Part shown: positions 1 through 8,929 of the stretch, piece by piece
Numbering within the stretch: position 1 is the first letter of the stretch
How the letters are laid out: each line of letters starts with the position of its first letter
DNA from: Bradyrhizobium elkanii WSM2783
GTDB taxonomy: Bacteria; Pseudomonadota; Alphaproteobacteria; Rhizobiales; Xanthobacteraceae
DNA: 33,598 nucleotides
Assembly (NCBI RefSeq): GCF_000472865.1
Contig: NZ_AXAP01000091.1
Location: forward strand, 1 to 33,598
Direction: 5' to 3'
Notes under the pieces: generated by a model
The model's input: only the letters and a program-made list of their open reading frames with translations
What the model was told of the DNA's origin: nothing
Database searches by the model: none
Position numbers and translations under genes: made by a program

Positions 1-2
1 GC

Positions 3-374
3 CTCGTCGCTCCCTGCGTCTTCGACGGACCGATCAACGGCGAATGCTTCCGCGCTTATGTCGAACAGCAGCTTGTTCCAGTTCTTAAGCCGGGCGACAT
101 CGTGATCATGGATAATCTCGGCAGCCACAAGTCGGCTGCTCTGCGCCGCATCATCCGAGGCGCCAGCGCCAGACTCTGGTATCTGCCGCCTTACTCACCC
201 GACCTCAATCCGATCGAACAGACCTTCGCCAAGATCAAGCACTGGATGCGCATCGCGCAGAAGCGTACCCTCGAAGACATTTGGCGACACATCGGCGACC
301 TCGTCACCTCGATCCAGCCTGCCGAATGCAGCAACTACTTCGCCAACGCAGGATATGCTTCCATCAAAACGTGA
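3..374 (+). CDS. IS630-family transposase, C-terminal part (cut by window edge)
   Basis: The reading frame is open from the window start to the stop at 374 and gives about 123 residues of the catalytic half of a DDE transposase. Visible motifs are VIMDNLGSHK (second catalytic Asp) and PPYSPDLNPIEQTFAKIK (the DxNPIE motif with the third acidic residue), which are typical of the IS630/Tc1-mariner superfamily. The N-terminus and left IS end lie outside the window, so it cannot be judged whether the copy is intact. It lies just before the first RNA-like repeat and the P450 gene and marks the left side of a mobile-element-rich zone. Confidence 0.85.
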   Translation, partial: LVAPCVFDGPINGECFRAYVEQQLVPVLKPGDIVIMDNLGSHKSAALRRIIRGASARLWYLPPYSPDLNPIEQTFAKIKHWMRIAQKRTLEDIWRHIGDLVTSIQPAECSNYFANAGYASIKT

Positions 375-443
375 AACGCTCTAACCGGATTCGCCCGGCC
401 AAGAAACGGAATTGGAGCCGACTGTTGAACTATCCGAAAAATA

Positions 444-584
444 GGAAGCCCCGGCGTGACAGCCGCTCATCGACGCCGGGGCAACGCTACTCGCACCCAC
501 CCTACCAAAAGGGCGTCGAGGATCGGCGAGAGCAGCACTGCAAAAGAGCACAGCTACCGCGTTGGCGGTGATCACATTGCTGCC
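444..584 (+). ncRNA. RNA-like structured repeat, copy A
   Basis: First of three diverged copies of one roughly 145-nt block, all on the plus strand. It opens with GGAAGCCCCGGCG and can form a perfect 10-bp stem (448-457 with 473-482). It continues with CAACGCT, a CTCGC/GCGAG stem, then GAGAGCA, an ACCGC/GCGGT hairpin and the closing motif GGTGATCACATTGCTG. The stems are kept in the other copies with changed bases, which argues for RNA function. No protein frame is shared by the copies. The family is not recognised; it might be one of the computationally predicted Bradyrhizobium sRNA families. Transcription and strand are inferred. Confidence 0.55.
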
Positions 585-646
585 CAGTGCATTCCAGCAG
601 CAACCGTGATGCACTTCAGTAGAAGTCGGATTCGAGGCGTGCCCGG

Positions 647-1891
647 CTACCGCAATGCGAAGCGTATCGGGATCGTCGTTGGGCCTCCGATGAATGCGGA
701 CTCAGAGCGCTTCGGTTTGCCCGCCAGCACCACAGCAGAGAGGCGCGGGATCAACTCCTCGAAAAAAATACGCATCTCCAGCCGCGCAAGATACTGGCCA
801 AGGCAAACGTGGTTGCCTGCACCGAAAGCCATGTGCCGGGAGGCATTCCGATCGGCCCGAAACTGCTCCGGCTGTTCAAATGCGGTCTCATCGTAGTTAG
901 CCGAAAGATAGGAAAGCATCAGCCAATCACCCTTCCGAATACGCCGCCCTCCTACCTCGGTATTCTCGCTCGCCGATCGCATGAAATGCGAGACTGGGCT
1001 GGTCCAGCGGATCGCCTCATCGACAAACTTATCTATCAGTTCGGGTCTTTCCCTGATCCTCGGAAGTTCATGCGGATGCTGAGCTAAACCCCACATTGCG
1101 CCTGACGTGGACAAGGATGTTGTATCATGTCCCGCCGTCACGAGGAGAAGATAGAGACAGAACGCCTCGAAGCGCGGGATCGGAGCACCATCGATCGAGG
1201 CACTCGCGATCGCGCTCGCCAGATCACCAGCCGGCTGCCGGCGCCGAGCATCGGTGAGGCGTGCAAAATAGTCCTCCATATCGGCGTACGCTGCTTCGAG
1301 CTGCGCTATTAGAGGCCCTTCCTGTTTCGCAGTGTCTCCGTGTGTCATCCTCAGCATCAGCTCCTCGTCCTCGGCCGGAATGCCGACAAGTTTCATCAGC
1401 ACGCGCAGAGGATAGTGGAGGGCAACATCTCGGACGAAATCGCACTCTGTTCCAAGTGCGGTCATGTGATCGATGGAGGCCCTCGCGATGGCCCGGATAT
1501 CCGCCTCGACCTCTCTCAGCTTTGCGGATGTGAACCAACGCTGGATTACCCGGCGGTACCCGAAGTGATTAGGTCCATCCATTGAAATCAGAGTGCGGAA
1601 GACGAAGGGCTCGCCAGTCTTGGCCCGCATCGCCGCTTCACCGGCGCGGTCAATTATACCGATCGGACGCTCGCCATTGATGAACAGGCTGTTTTGCCGA
1701 CTGACATCGTAAACGTCGCGGTGCCGGGTCACGAGCCAGAATGGATCGTATCCGTCAGCCTCGACGAGACCAACCGTGTTATTGGCGCGAAGCCAACGCA
1801 AGTCCGCCAGCAGTTCATTGCGTTCCGCGTGGGCGCGTGGCGATACGACAGCCTCAGCAATGTGCTTGGGAACGGCGACTTCGTTGATCAT
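647..1891 (-). CDS. cytochrome P450 monooxygenase
   Basis: A 414-residue soluble bacterial P450, full length for class I enzymes that take electrons from a ferredoxin. The I-helix oxygen-binding motif AGHDTT, the ExxR motif in DEAIRW, and the heme-ligand loop FGAGNHVCLGQYLARLE (Cys at about residue 363) are all present, so the enzyme looks intact. The start at 1891 is preceded by GGAGTTGAAGG. No ferredoxin, ferredoxin reductase or terpene/steroid gene lies beside it, so the substrate cannot be inferred; the sequence recalls P450s acting on terpenoids or steroids. It is bracketed by RNA-like repeat copies A and B and by a tRNA fragment 38 bp upstream, which suggests it came as cargo of a mobile segment. 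Confidence 0.93.
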   Translation of the reverse strand: MINEVAVPKHIAEAVVSPRAHAERNELLADLRWLRANNTVGLVEADGYDPFWLVTRHRDVYDVSRQNSLFINGERPIGIIDRAGEAAMRAKTGEPFVFRTLISMDGPNHFGYRRVIQRWFTSAKLREVEADIRAIARASIDHMTALGTECDFVRDVALHYPLRVLMKLVGIPAEDEELMLRMTHGDTAKQEGPLIAQLEAAYADMEDYFARLTDARRRQPAGDLASAIASASIDGAPIPRFEAFCLYLLLVTAGHDTTSLSTSGAMWGLAQHPHELPRIRERPELIDKFVDEAIRWTSPVSHFMRSASENTEVGGRRIRKGDWLMLSYLSANYDETAFEQPEQFRADRNASRHMAFGAGNHVCLGQYLARLEMRIFFEELIPRLSAVVLAGKPKRSESAFIGGPTTIPIRFALR

Positions 1892-1928
1892 CCTTCAACT
1901 CCTAGCTTTCACCCATCGCGCGCTCGAG

Positions 1929-1965
1929 TGGTCGCAAGGGTCGGATTCGAACCGACGACCTCCGT
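1929..1965 (-). other. 3' tRNA fragment, candidate att site
   Basis: On the minus strand this reads as the 3' part of a tRNA. There is a variable loop AGGTC, a perfect T-arm GTCGG-TTCGAAT-CCGAC, then the acceptor strand CCTTGCG, discriminator A and encoded CCA. The matching 5' acceptor (CGCAAGG) and the D and anticodon arms are not found in the 100 bp upstream, so this is not a working tRNA. Such 3' fragments are the usual trace left by tyrosine-recombinase integration into a tRNA gene. The isoacceptor cannot be named. Confidence 0.7.
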
Positions 1966-1980
1966 TGATCTAAGCCGACT

Positions 1981-2122
1981 CGAAGCCCCGACGCACTTGG
2001 GACTCCCGACGCCATGGCAACGCCGCTTCGCTGATCATCTGAACGCGCCGTAAAGATTGATCAGCGAGAGTAGCGCCAACAAGAGAGCACAGCATCCGAC
2101 TCGATGGTGATCACGTTTCTAC
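1981..2122 (+). ncRNA. RNA-like structured repeat, copy B
   Basis: Second copy of the block seen at 444 and 3886. It begins CGAAGCCCCGACG, has GGCAACGC, and a strong 9-bp stem CGCTGATCA/TGATCAGCG where copy A has CTCGC/GCGAG. It then has GAGAGTAGCGCCAACAAG, a CATC/GATG hairpin, and ends GGTGATCACGTTTCTAC, with GTAG/CTAC closing the last domain. The first stem is weaker than in copies A and C, so this copy may be decaying. It starts about 15 bp from the tRNA fragment and is divergent from the P450 gene. Confidence 0.5.
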
Positions 2123-2167
2123 TTAGGACGCTTTAGGATCAACCGACGTGCATCGTGGTTACAGGAC

Positions 2168-2330
2168 TGAGCAGTCCATGTGGCTGAGAAGTTCCTCGAT
2201 CCGGTTTGGAGCCGTCATATCCTCGCGGAACGCCGCTTCTTCGAGGCACGCCAGCAAGGTGAAGTGGGTGTCCGCTCCCGCTGCATACTGAAATGCACGT
2301 GTATCGACTGATGGACAGCCCGCCTTACGG
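2168..2330 (-). pseudogene. possible C-terminal fragment of an unknown protein
   Basis: A minus-strand frame of about 50 residues ends in a TAA at 2168-2170 and reads as ordinary soluble protein, with stretches such as FTLLACLEEAAFRED and NRIEELLSHMDC. No start with a ribosome binding site is seen, and the frame runs up toward the IS ends at 2366. The family is not recognised. It may be a fragment left by rearrangement, or a chance open frame. The rest of 2123-2366 holds nothing identifiable. Confidence 0.2.
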
Positions 2331-2365
2331 CTTCTCTTGCTTTCTCAACGTGTCATTCGGCCTGC

Positions 2366-2417
2366 AATATTGACCCCCTAAGCGGGGGATCGGCGTCCAA
2401 AATTTTGGACGCCGATG
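2366..2417. repeat. IS21-like end remnant with perfect 28-bp palindrome
   Basis: The stretch holds TTGACCCCCTAAGCGGGGG followed by a perfect 28-bp palindrome at 2389-2416, whose half-site is ATCGGCGTCCAAAA. The IS3-family element starts one base later. On the far side of that element (3673-3712) a related motif, GGGGGCAAATTTGAAACGCC, appears. Both look like end sequences of an older IS21-type element whose middle was lost, but that assignment is tentative. Confidence 0.4.
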
Positions 2418-3672
2418 TGGAGTGCGCCCCTGAGGGTGGACAGATTTCAGGCTGCTGATTTGCCAGTCTGCCGGGCGTGTTGATCCTCGAATTGCTGCGG
2501 GCTCAGATAGCCGAGCGCCGAATGGAGCCTGCGTCTATTGTAGACCTCCTCGATGAAGCGGGGAAGCTGTTCGGCGACCTCCTCAAAGTTTTCGAACGCC
2601 ATTGGGTAGACCCGCTTCGACCTTGAGCGTCTTCATGAAGCTTTCCGCTTTGGCATTGTCGTAAGGGTTGCCTCTGCGACCCATCGAGCCAATCAAGCCG
2701 TTAGCACTCAGCATGTCTCGATAGAGCTCGGCAGCATATTGGGAGCCGCGATCGGAATGGTGGATGCAACTCCGCGGCGGCTTTTTCCGTTCGAGGGCAC
2801 CTTCAAGGCCGCGGCTGTCAGGCGCGCGTCGATCGAGCGGCCGATGGCATAGCCGACGATCAGGCGCGACCAAGCGTCCAGAATGACCGCCACGTAAACG
2901 AAGCGCCCCGGCAGGGCGACATAGGTGATGTCGGATACCCAGAGCTGATTGGCGCGGTTCGGAACAAGATCCTTGCCAGGTTCGGAAAGATCGGACCATT
3001 GTGATCGCTGTCGGTTGTGGCGATGAAGCGGCGCTTGGTCTTCGGTTGCAGATCATGTTCGCGCATTAGGCGCCGGATCTTCTTGTGGTTCACGACGAGG
3101 CCCTGCTGCCGCAGTGTGGCGCCCACTCGGCGGTAGCCGTAGGCCTCGAAGTCATCGCAAAACAGCGAACATCGCCTCCACGATCGCGGTGTCGTCGACC
3201 GACGTTTGCGGCCGGTCATAATAGGTCGAGCGCGCGATCCCCATCAGGCGGCGTCCTTCGGCAAGGCCGATGCCGCGGGGCCGGTGACAACGGATGTAAT
3301 CCCGCTTCTCGGCCGTGGTGAGCTTTGCAGAGCCCCCTTTAGGAACTCTAGCTCTAAAGCCTGCTTACCGACGAGCGCTCGAGCGCAGCGATCCGGGCCT
3401 CGTATTCCTGGATTAGGTCGGCGGCCTGGGCGTCGTCATCGACGGCGCTTTCCTCGTATTTGCTGACCCCAGATCCGGATCAGGTTGCGCGAAATGTGGT
3501 GGCGTTTTGCGAGGGCATGCAAGACCTCACCAGCGATGAACTCTTGCGCGACCTGCCGTTTGAACTGGATGCTGTGACTACAGTGCTTTGCCATGGGTTT
3601 TCACTCTGCGAAAACCCAGCAAACCTGGTCAATTCCTCAATCCGATCCGTCCACCCTCAGGGGCGCACTCCA
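2418..3672 (-). mobile_element. IS3-family insertion sequence, complete ends, decayed genes
   Basis: A 1255-bp element is bounded by a perfect 24-bp inverted repeat starting TGGAGTGCGCCCC (2418-2441 and 3649-3672), with the TG...CA termini usual for IS3. No matching target duplication is visible in the 3-5 flanking bases (ATG left, ACG right). This suggests later change or recombination between copies. Both transposase frames inside are broken, so the copy could only move with a transposase supplied from elsewhere. Confidence 0.85.
2447..3594 (-). pseudogene. IS3-family transposase OrfA/OrfB, frameshifted
   Basis: OrfA starts at 3594 with MAKHCSHSIQFKRQVAQEF, a helix-turn-helix protein, and loses frame near 3470, where a W-V-x-K-Y segment is expected. 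A leucine-zipper-like stretch (YEARIAALER, then ALELEFLKGAL) follows in another frame. OrfB carries the rve domain in pieces: SDITYVALPGRFVYVAVILD (first Asp), HHSDRGSQY (second Asp) and NAKAESFMKTLK (Glu). The C-terminus NRRRLHSALGYLSPQQFED ends at 2447. At least three frameshifts separate these pieces, near 3180, 2790 and 2610. One OrfA/OrfB junction could be the usual programmed frameshift, but the others cannot, so the gene is dead. Confidence 0.85.
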
Positions 3673-3885
3673 ACGAGGGGGCAAATTTGAAACGCCGATT
3701 GACAACCCCACACCAGGGCACTCGAAACAACAGACTTAGACGAACTAGTCGGCGAGGACATCATCGAGCTTCTCTTCGCTCAGGCGCCAACGAAGGTATT
3801 CACGCGAGTAGCTAGGTCTTGATACACTACTATTTGAGCCTCGCGTCTCCTACAAGCCGTGACGCGAGCTAAACTGGGCTAAAAT
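3673..3885. other. gene-free stretch next to IS3 right end
   Basis: The first 40 bases resemble an IS21-type terminus and mirror the motif left of the IS3 element. The rest shows no frame with a ribosome binding site or recognisable protein. A CTAAAAT sequence just before 3886 could be a -10 element for repeat copy C, but this is weak. Confidence 0.35.
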
Positions 3886-4033
3886 GGAAGCCCCGGCGAG
3901 GACTGGAGGATCGACACCGGGGCAACGCTCTCTTGCTGACACCATAGGGCGCTAAGGGGCGTCAAAGATAATCAGCGAGAGACACCCCGCCAACAAGCAT
4001 AGCGGCCGTCCTTGTGGGGATCACGTTGTGGTC
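3886..4033 (+). ncRNA. RNA-like structured repeat, copy C
   Basis: Third copy of the block. It begins GGAAGCCCCGGCGAGG with a GCCCCGG/CCGGGGC stem and has GGGGCAACGCT. The second stem is TTGCTGA/TCAGCGA, with compensating changes relative to copies A and B. It then has GCGAGAGACACCCCGCCAACAAG paired through CCCC/GGGG and CAACAAG/CTTGTGG, and ends GGGGATCACGTTGTGG. Of the three it appears the best folded. From here to the small gene at 4422 (about 390 bp) no gene is visible. Confidence 0.55.
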
Positions 4034-4421
4034 AGACGTACAGCCGCACAGAACCTAGAGTGCACTATCTGTGCGCGCAGGCGTCATGGAGCAGCTGCGC
4101 GTCTTTCTTGAAGCACGCGAATACCACGAGAGCCGTAGCAACTCATTAAAGGCTGATCCTGCCGCGCGACCGCTCACCGCGTATCGTCAATAATTGGGGC
4201 GTGATGCCTCGCGCGGTCACTTTCGATGCGTCCCTGAGCGTCACACCAACGCGAACAGCATCCCTGCGCGTAAACGACGCGCCTGGTCAACAACCTCGAC
4301 AGAAACGTTTCTTTGAACCGCGGACTCTGGACTCTCACGCCCCGAACGGCTGAGATAACAGCCGCAGCCTAAGAGACCGGCCACGCTTCGTGCGGGCGAG
4401 ACTATATCCCGGAGAACAGCA

Positions 4422-4709
4422 ATGACCGTCGAAAAACCCGTACGTTGCTTCGTCGTCGTGCCCGGCGCCGCCCCAGGCGACCGTGTCGCGATCGCAAAGC
4501 GCGGCGCGCGCGGTCTCTATATGACCGACCTCGACAGCCGCACCGAAACCGAACAACAGCTCCAGGCGATTGTCGACGCGATGAACGAGCGCATTGGCGT
4601 GGGCAAGGCTGAAGCGCATGCCATGCTCTATGGCGCAGTGCTCGGTTGGCACATTCGCGCGGCAGATAGCCACTACTGGCGCGACCTGGAAGTGACGGCG
4701 CCGCTTTAG
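4422..4709 (+). CDS. small protein of unknown function
   Basis: A 95-residue acidic protein whose start is preceded by GGAG nine bases upstream (CGGAGAACAGCA). It has no signal peptide or membrane segment. The N-terminal part (CFVVVPGAAPGDRVAIAKRG, then YMTDLDS) looks like a small beta-rich domain, and the rest is predicted helical (DAMNERIGVGKAEAHAMLYG). The family is not recognised. It stands alone between repeat copy C and a broken AraC gene. Base composition and codon use look normal for the genome, so it is probably a real gene. Confidence 0.6.
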   Translation: MTVEKPVRCFVVVPGAAPGDRVAIAKRGARGLYMTDLDSRTETEQQLQAIVDAMNERIGVGKAEAHAMLYGAVLGWHIRAADSHYWRDLEVTAPL

Positions 4710-4819
4710 TCCAAACCAGAATCACTCCACAACGAGCGTTGGCTCAAGGCCCACTGACTCGGAGAGAATGCGCATTGCGCCGCGTACCCGACCATCATGC
4801 GGGCATTAAGCGCCGCTAA

Positions 4820-5708
4820 CAGGTATTCCTGCGGATTGGCAAAGCGGTTCGATCCGCCCAATTCGCACGGCTCATCGATATCGATCGAAAATTGGCGAGA
4901 TACGCGCGCTCCGCCGATCTCGAAGCCATCGACTTGAGCCCGGCTGCGTGTTCGGCCCTGCCAGAGCGAAGTGACGCGCCAGCTTGTCTTACCCTAGAGG
5001 GCGATCTGATGGGCAGCGACCTGCGCCTGCCGCCCGTGACCAGCAGAGAAATCATCCGTCCGCCGCGGCACGGCGAGTTGTTCTCTATCCATCACGGTGG
5101 CACCGGCAAACGCACCCGCCTAATCTGCGGATTCCTCGGCTGCGCCAGCGCCGAGCACAATTCAGTGATAACGAGCTTGCCGCCGTTGCTCAAACTTCGA
5201 ATCGAGGAGAGGGAGGCGGCCGAATGGATCCGCTCGACGTTTCAATATGCGGCGGAAGAGGTTTCCAGCGGTCGTCCGGGATCGGAGAGCGTGCTTGCTA
5301 AGCTTTCGGAGTTGTTGTTCGTCGAAACAGTGCGGCGGTACGCGGAAGGCCTACCGGAAGGCCAAACCGGATGGTTCGCCGGCTTGCGCGAACCCCCACG
5401 TGGCCCGCGCACTGGCGCTGCTACACCGCGACATCGCGCGGCACTGGACGGTTGACGACCTTGGCCGCGAGGTCGGCCTGTCGCGCTCGGCGCTGGCCGA
5501 TCATTTCATTCGTCTGCTCGGCTTACCGGCTATGCACTATCTTGCTACCTGGCGCATGCAAGTTGCGGACGAAACGCTTCGCAGTACGAACGCGTCCGTG
5601 GCACAGGTCGCCGAACTGGTGGGCTATGAATCCGAGGCGGCGTTCTCGCGCGCCTTCAAAAAGACATTCGACGTAGCACCAGCCACGTGGCGGCGTTCCA
5701 AGAGCTGA
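4820..5708 (+). pseudogene. AraC-family regulator, truncated and frameshifted
   Basis: Two overlapping frames give one AraC-type regulator. The first (to about 5390) carries the end of the N-terminal cupin-type sensing domain (RTRLICGFLGC, then SELLFVETVRRY and QTGWFAGLR). The second (about 5393-5708) carries the two helix-turn-helix units, with VDDLGREVGLSRSALADHF and VAELVGYESEAAFSRAFKK. The break lies in GCGAACCCCCAC near 5390 and fits a one-base insertion in a C run. Roughly the first 90 residues of a normal family member are missing: the upstream frame stops at 4817. It faces the RND pump gene tail to tail, a common place for a pump regulator. A sequencing error could explain the frameshift but not the missing N-terminus. 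Confidence 0.8.
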
Positions 5709-5731
5709 AGCGAGGTTCTCGACAGTACGCT

Positions 5732-8700
5732 TCAGGGTTCGTGCCCCTGGACCAAACGTGGCCGATCGATTGCACTTCGTGCGGGCTCGTTCTTGCTATG
5801 GATGATAACCCACTTCCGTAGCGCGACGTAGAACACCGGCGTCAGAAAAAGACCGAACAGCGTAACGCCCAGCATGCCAGCGAATACCGTAATTCCCGTC
5901 ACGTGCCGGACCTCGCTACCGGCCCCTTCCCCCACCACCAACGGTACCGAGCCCGCGATAAATGCTACAGAGGTCATAACGATGGGTCGCAGCCGCAGGC
6001 GGCAGGCTTCAAGCGCCGCTTCTATGACCCCTTTGCCGTGTCTCTCCAGCTCGCGAGCAAACTCAACGATCAGAATAGCGTTCTTACAGGCGAGCCCCAT
6101 AAGCACGACCAAGCCGACCTGGACGAATACATTGTTGTCTCCTCCCTTGAGCCAGACGCCGAACAGCGCCGAACACATGCATACCGGCACGATGAGAATC
6201 ACCGCCAGCGGGAGCGTCCAGCTTTCGTACAGCGAGGCCAGCACCAGGAAGACGAGCAGCACCGCTAGAGGAAAGACAATTATTGCCGCATTGCTTTGGG
6301 TTACCTGTTGATAGCTCAAGTCCGTCCATTCCAACTGGATCCCCCGGGGCAACACCCTCTCCGCGATTTGGCTCAGTTTGGCAATAACCTGCGCGGATGA
6401 CAGGACTTTCGGATCTGAGTCACCGATAACATCGGCCGCAGGGTAACCGTTGTACCGAACCACCGGATCCGGACCGTAAGTCTGCGCGATCGTCACCATC
6501 GAACTGATGGGCACCATTTGGCCCCGCCCGTTGCGCGTCCGAAGGTTGCCGATGTCCGCAGCCTGCTGGCGATATGGCGTGTCCGCCTGAGCCATGACTC
6601 TGTAGACTCGGCCAAACTGGTTGAAGTCGTTGATATACGTTGAGCCAAGATAGACTTGCAACGTCTCGAACAAATCCGTCATTGCGACACCCTGCGCTTT
6701 GACCTTCGTTCGATCGATCTTGACCTCGAGCTGAGGAATATTGGCCTGATAGGAACTGACCGGATAAGTCATGCCGGGAGTACGGGCGATTTCTGCCCTG
6801 AACGCATTGAGCGCATCCTGCAGCGCGCCATAACCAAGTCCCGCGCGATCCTTGAGATAGAGCGAATAGCCGGAGCCATTTCCGAGCCCCTGGATCGGCG
6901 GCGGGAGCAGCGCGTAGGAAAAACCATCCTTGATGCCGGCAAACTTCGCGTTCAGCTCTCCGTTGATGCTCATAGCGCTGCGGCGGCGCTGGTCAAATGG
7001 TTTGAGTATGACGTATGACGTCACGATGTTCGGCGTATTCACGACCTGCAGCGCGTTAAAGCCGACGTAGGACTGAATGATATCAACTCCTTCGACGCTG
7101 TGAGCGATCTCGTCCATCGTCCGCGCAACAGCGTCTGTACGGGCTAATGATGCGCCCTCGGGGAGTTTAGAACCGGCAAACAAGTACAGTTTGTCCTGCG
7201 TCGGAATAAAGCCACCAGGCACGACATGAAACAAGACGGCAGTCAGGGCCAGAAGGACCGTATAGGCGGCGAACACGGCACCACGCCGGCCCAGGGATCG
7301 CTGCACGATTACCTCATATCCGTTCGAACTGCGTTGAAAGAAGCGATTGAATGGCCGGAAAAGCCAACCAAGTGCATGCTCCATAACACGCGAAAGCCAG
7401 TCCTGCGGATCCCCGTGAGCGCGCAGCAACGTCGCAGCCAGAGCAGGCGACAGCGTCAACGAGTTGATTGCGGATATCACCGTCGAAATCGCAATCGTCA
7501 CCGCGAACTGTTTATAGAACTGGCCGGTGACACCGGACAAAAATGCCATGGGTACAAAGGCTGCGCACAGCACTAATGCGATCGCGATGATCGGACCGGA
7601 GACTTCACGCATTGCCTGCTCAGCGGCATCGCGCGGGTTCAGGCCTTGCCCGATGCATCGCTCGACGTTCTCGACGACTACGATTGCGTCATCGACCACG
7701 ATGCCGATCGCCAAAACCAGGCCGAACAATGTCAATGTGTTAATCGAAAAACCAAGCAGATACAGAAAGGCGAACGTTCCGACCACCGAGACTGGTACGG
7801 CCACCAACGGAATAACTGATGCACGCCAGGTCTGTAGAAACAGAACGACGACCAACACGACCAGAACTGTCGCCTCGACGAGCGTGTGCTGTACAGCCCG
7901 TATTGACTCGCGCACGAATACAGTCGGATCCCAGACAGCTCGGTAAGTAACGCCTGGCGGAAAGTCCGCTGATAGCTCCTTCAATTTGCCATAGACAGCA
8001 GTGGCAACACCGAGCGAGTTGGCTCCCGGCGACAAGAAGATACCGGCGGTTGTGGCATTCTTATTGCCTTCAAATACCCGCATCGTGTAGTCATCACCGC
8101 CGAGTTCCACCCGGGCGACGTCGGAGAGGCGAACCACTTGACCATCATCGCCACTCTTTATGACGATGTCGCCGAACTCCCGCTCGGTCCGAAGGCGGCC
8201 ACGAACGTTGATTGAGATCAGGAGCTCTGTGCGCTTGGGAGACGGCTCTGCTCCCAACTGGCCGGCTGAAACCTGCACGTTTTGCTCGCGCACTGCGGCG
8301 AGTACATCTGTGGCAGTCAAGCCGCGCGACGCCAGTCTGTTCGGATCGAGCCAAATGCGCATCGCGTAGTCGCCGGCGCCGTAGAGGCCGACATTGCCAA
8401 TGCCGACGAGGCGCGACAGCTCGTCCTTCACGTTCAAGGTCAAATAATTACGCAAGTATAGAGAGTCATAGCGATTGTCCGACGAGAACAAGCTAACATA
8501 CATCAGCGGAGTGGGAGCCTGCTTCTGCGTAGTTACGCCGTACTGCCGCACCTGATCGGGCAGTCGGCTCAGCGCTTGACTCACTCGGTTTTGTACTCGC
8601 ACAGCAGCGGTGTCAGGATCGACTTCGGGCAAAAACGTGACGACGACCTGTAAGCTGCCGTCAGAGCCGGCAACCGACTTCATGTACATCATACCTTCGA

Positions 8701-8920
8701 CGCCGTTGATCGCTTCCTCCAGCGGCGTGGCGACCGACTCCGCCGTCTCCTTTGGATTGGCGCCGGGATATGTCGCACGCACGACCACGCTTGGTGGCAC
8801 GACTTCGGGATACTCACCGACAGGAAGAAAAGGAATTGCCAGCAAACCAGCCAGAAAGATGACAATCGATAAGACGATTGCGAAAGTCGGACGCTCAATG
8901 AAGAAGCTGGAGATATCCAT
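5732..8920 (-). CDS. RND multidrug efflux pump, inner-membrane subunit (AcrB/MexF type)
   Basis: A 1062-residue HAE1-type resistance-nodulation-division transporter, full length. It begins MDISSFFIERPTFAIVL, the first of twelve membrane helices, followed by two large periplasmic loops. The proton-relay pair is visible in helix 4 (GIVVDDAIVVVEN), as is the helix 10 lysine (GLACKNAILIVEF). The family works as a trimer and exports hydrophobic compounds using the proton gradient, with an adaptor and an outer-membrane channel. The start is 9 bp after the adaptor stop, with AGGAAG upstream, so the two are co-transcribed. No channel gene is present, so it probably borrows one encoded elsewhere. The coding sequence shows no damage. 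Confidence 0.95.
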   Translation of the reverse strand: MDISSFFIERPTFAIVLSIVIFLAGLLAIPFLPVGEYPEVVPPSVVVRATYPGANPKETAESVATPLEEAINGVEGMMYMKSVAGSDGSLQVVVTFLPEVDPDTAAVRVQNRVSQALSRLPDQVRQYGVTTQKQAPTPLMYVSLFSSDNRYDSLYLRNYLTLNVKDELSRLVGIGNVGLYGAGDYAMRIWLDPNRLASRGLTATDVLAAVREQNVQVSAGQLGAEPSPKRTELLISINVRGRLRTEREFGDIVIKSGDDGQVVRLSDVARVELGGDDYTMRVFEGNKNATTAGIFLSPGANSLGVATAVYGKLKELSADFPPGVTYRAVWDPTVFVRESIRAVQHTLVEATVLVVLVVVLFLQTWRASVIPLVAVPVSVVGTFAFLYLLGFSINTLTLFGLVLAIGIVVDDAIVVVENVERCIGQGLNPRDAAEQAMREVSGPIIAIALVLCAAFVPMAFLSGVTGQFYKQFAVTIAISTVISAINSLTLSPALAATLLRAHGDPQDWLSRVMEHALGWLFRPFNRFFQRSSNGYEVIVQRSLGRRGAVFAAYTVLLALTAVLFHVVPGGFIPTQDKLYLFAGSKLPEGASLARTDAVARTMDEIAHSVEGVDIIQSYVGFNALQVVNTPNIVTSYVILKPFDQRRRSAMSINGELNAKFAGIKDGFSYALLPPPIQGLGNGSGYSLYLKDRAGLGYGALQDALNAFRAEIARTPGMTYPVSSYQANIPQLEVKIDRTKVKAQGVAMTDLFETLQVYLGSTYINDFNQFGRVYRVMAQADTPYRQQAADIGNLRTRNGRGQMVPISSMVTIAQTYGPDPVVRYNGYPAADVIGDSDPKVLSSAQVIAKLSQIAERVLPRGIQLEWTDLSYQQVTQSNAAIIVFPLAVLLVFLVLASLYESWTLPLAVILIVPVCMCSALFGVWLKGGDNNVFVQVGLVVLMGLACKNAILIVEFARELERHGKGVIEAALEACRLRLRPIVMTSVAFIAGSVPLVVGEGAGSEVRHVTGITVFAGMLGVTLFGLFLTPVFYVALRKWVIIHSKNEPARSAIDRPRLVQGHEP

Positions 8921-8929
8921 CGTCGCTTC

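Noticed and set aside
1694..2053. Plus-strand frame containing a GFEPTTS-like peptide
   Set aside because: This peptide comes from reading through the tRNA T-arm, a well-known false ORF.
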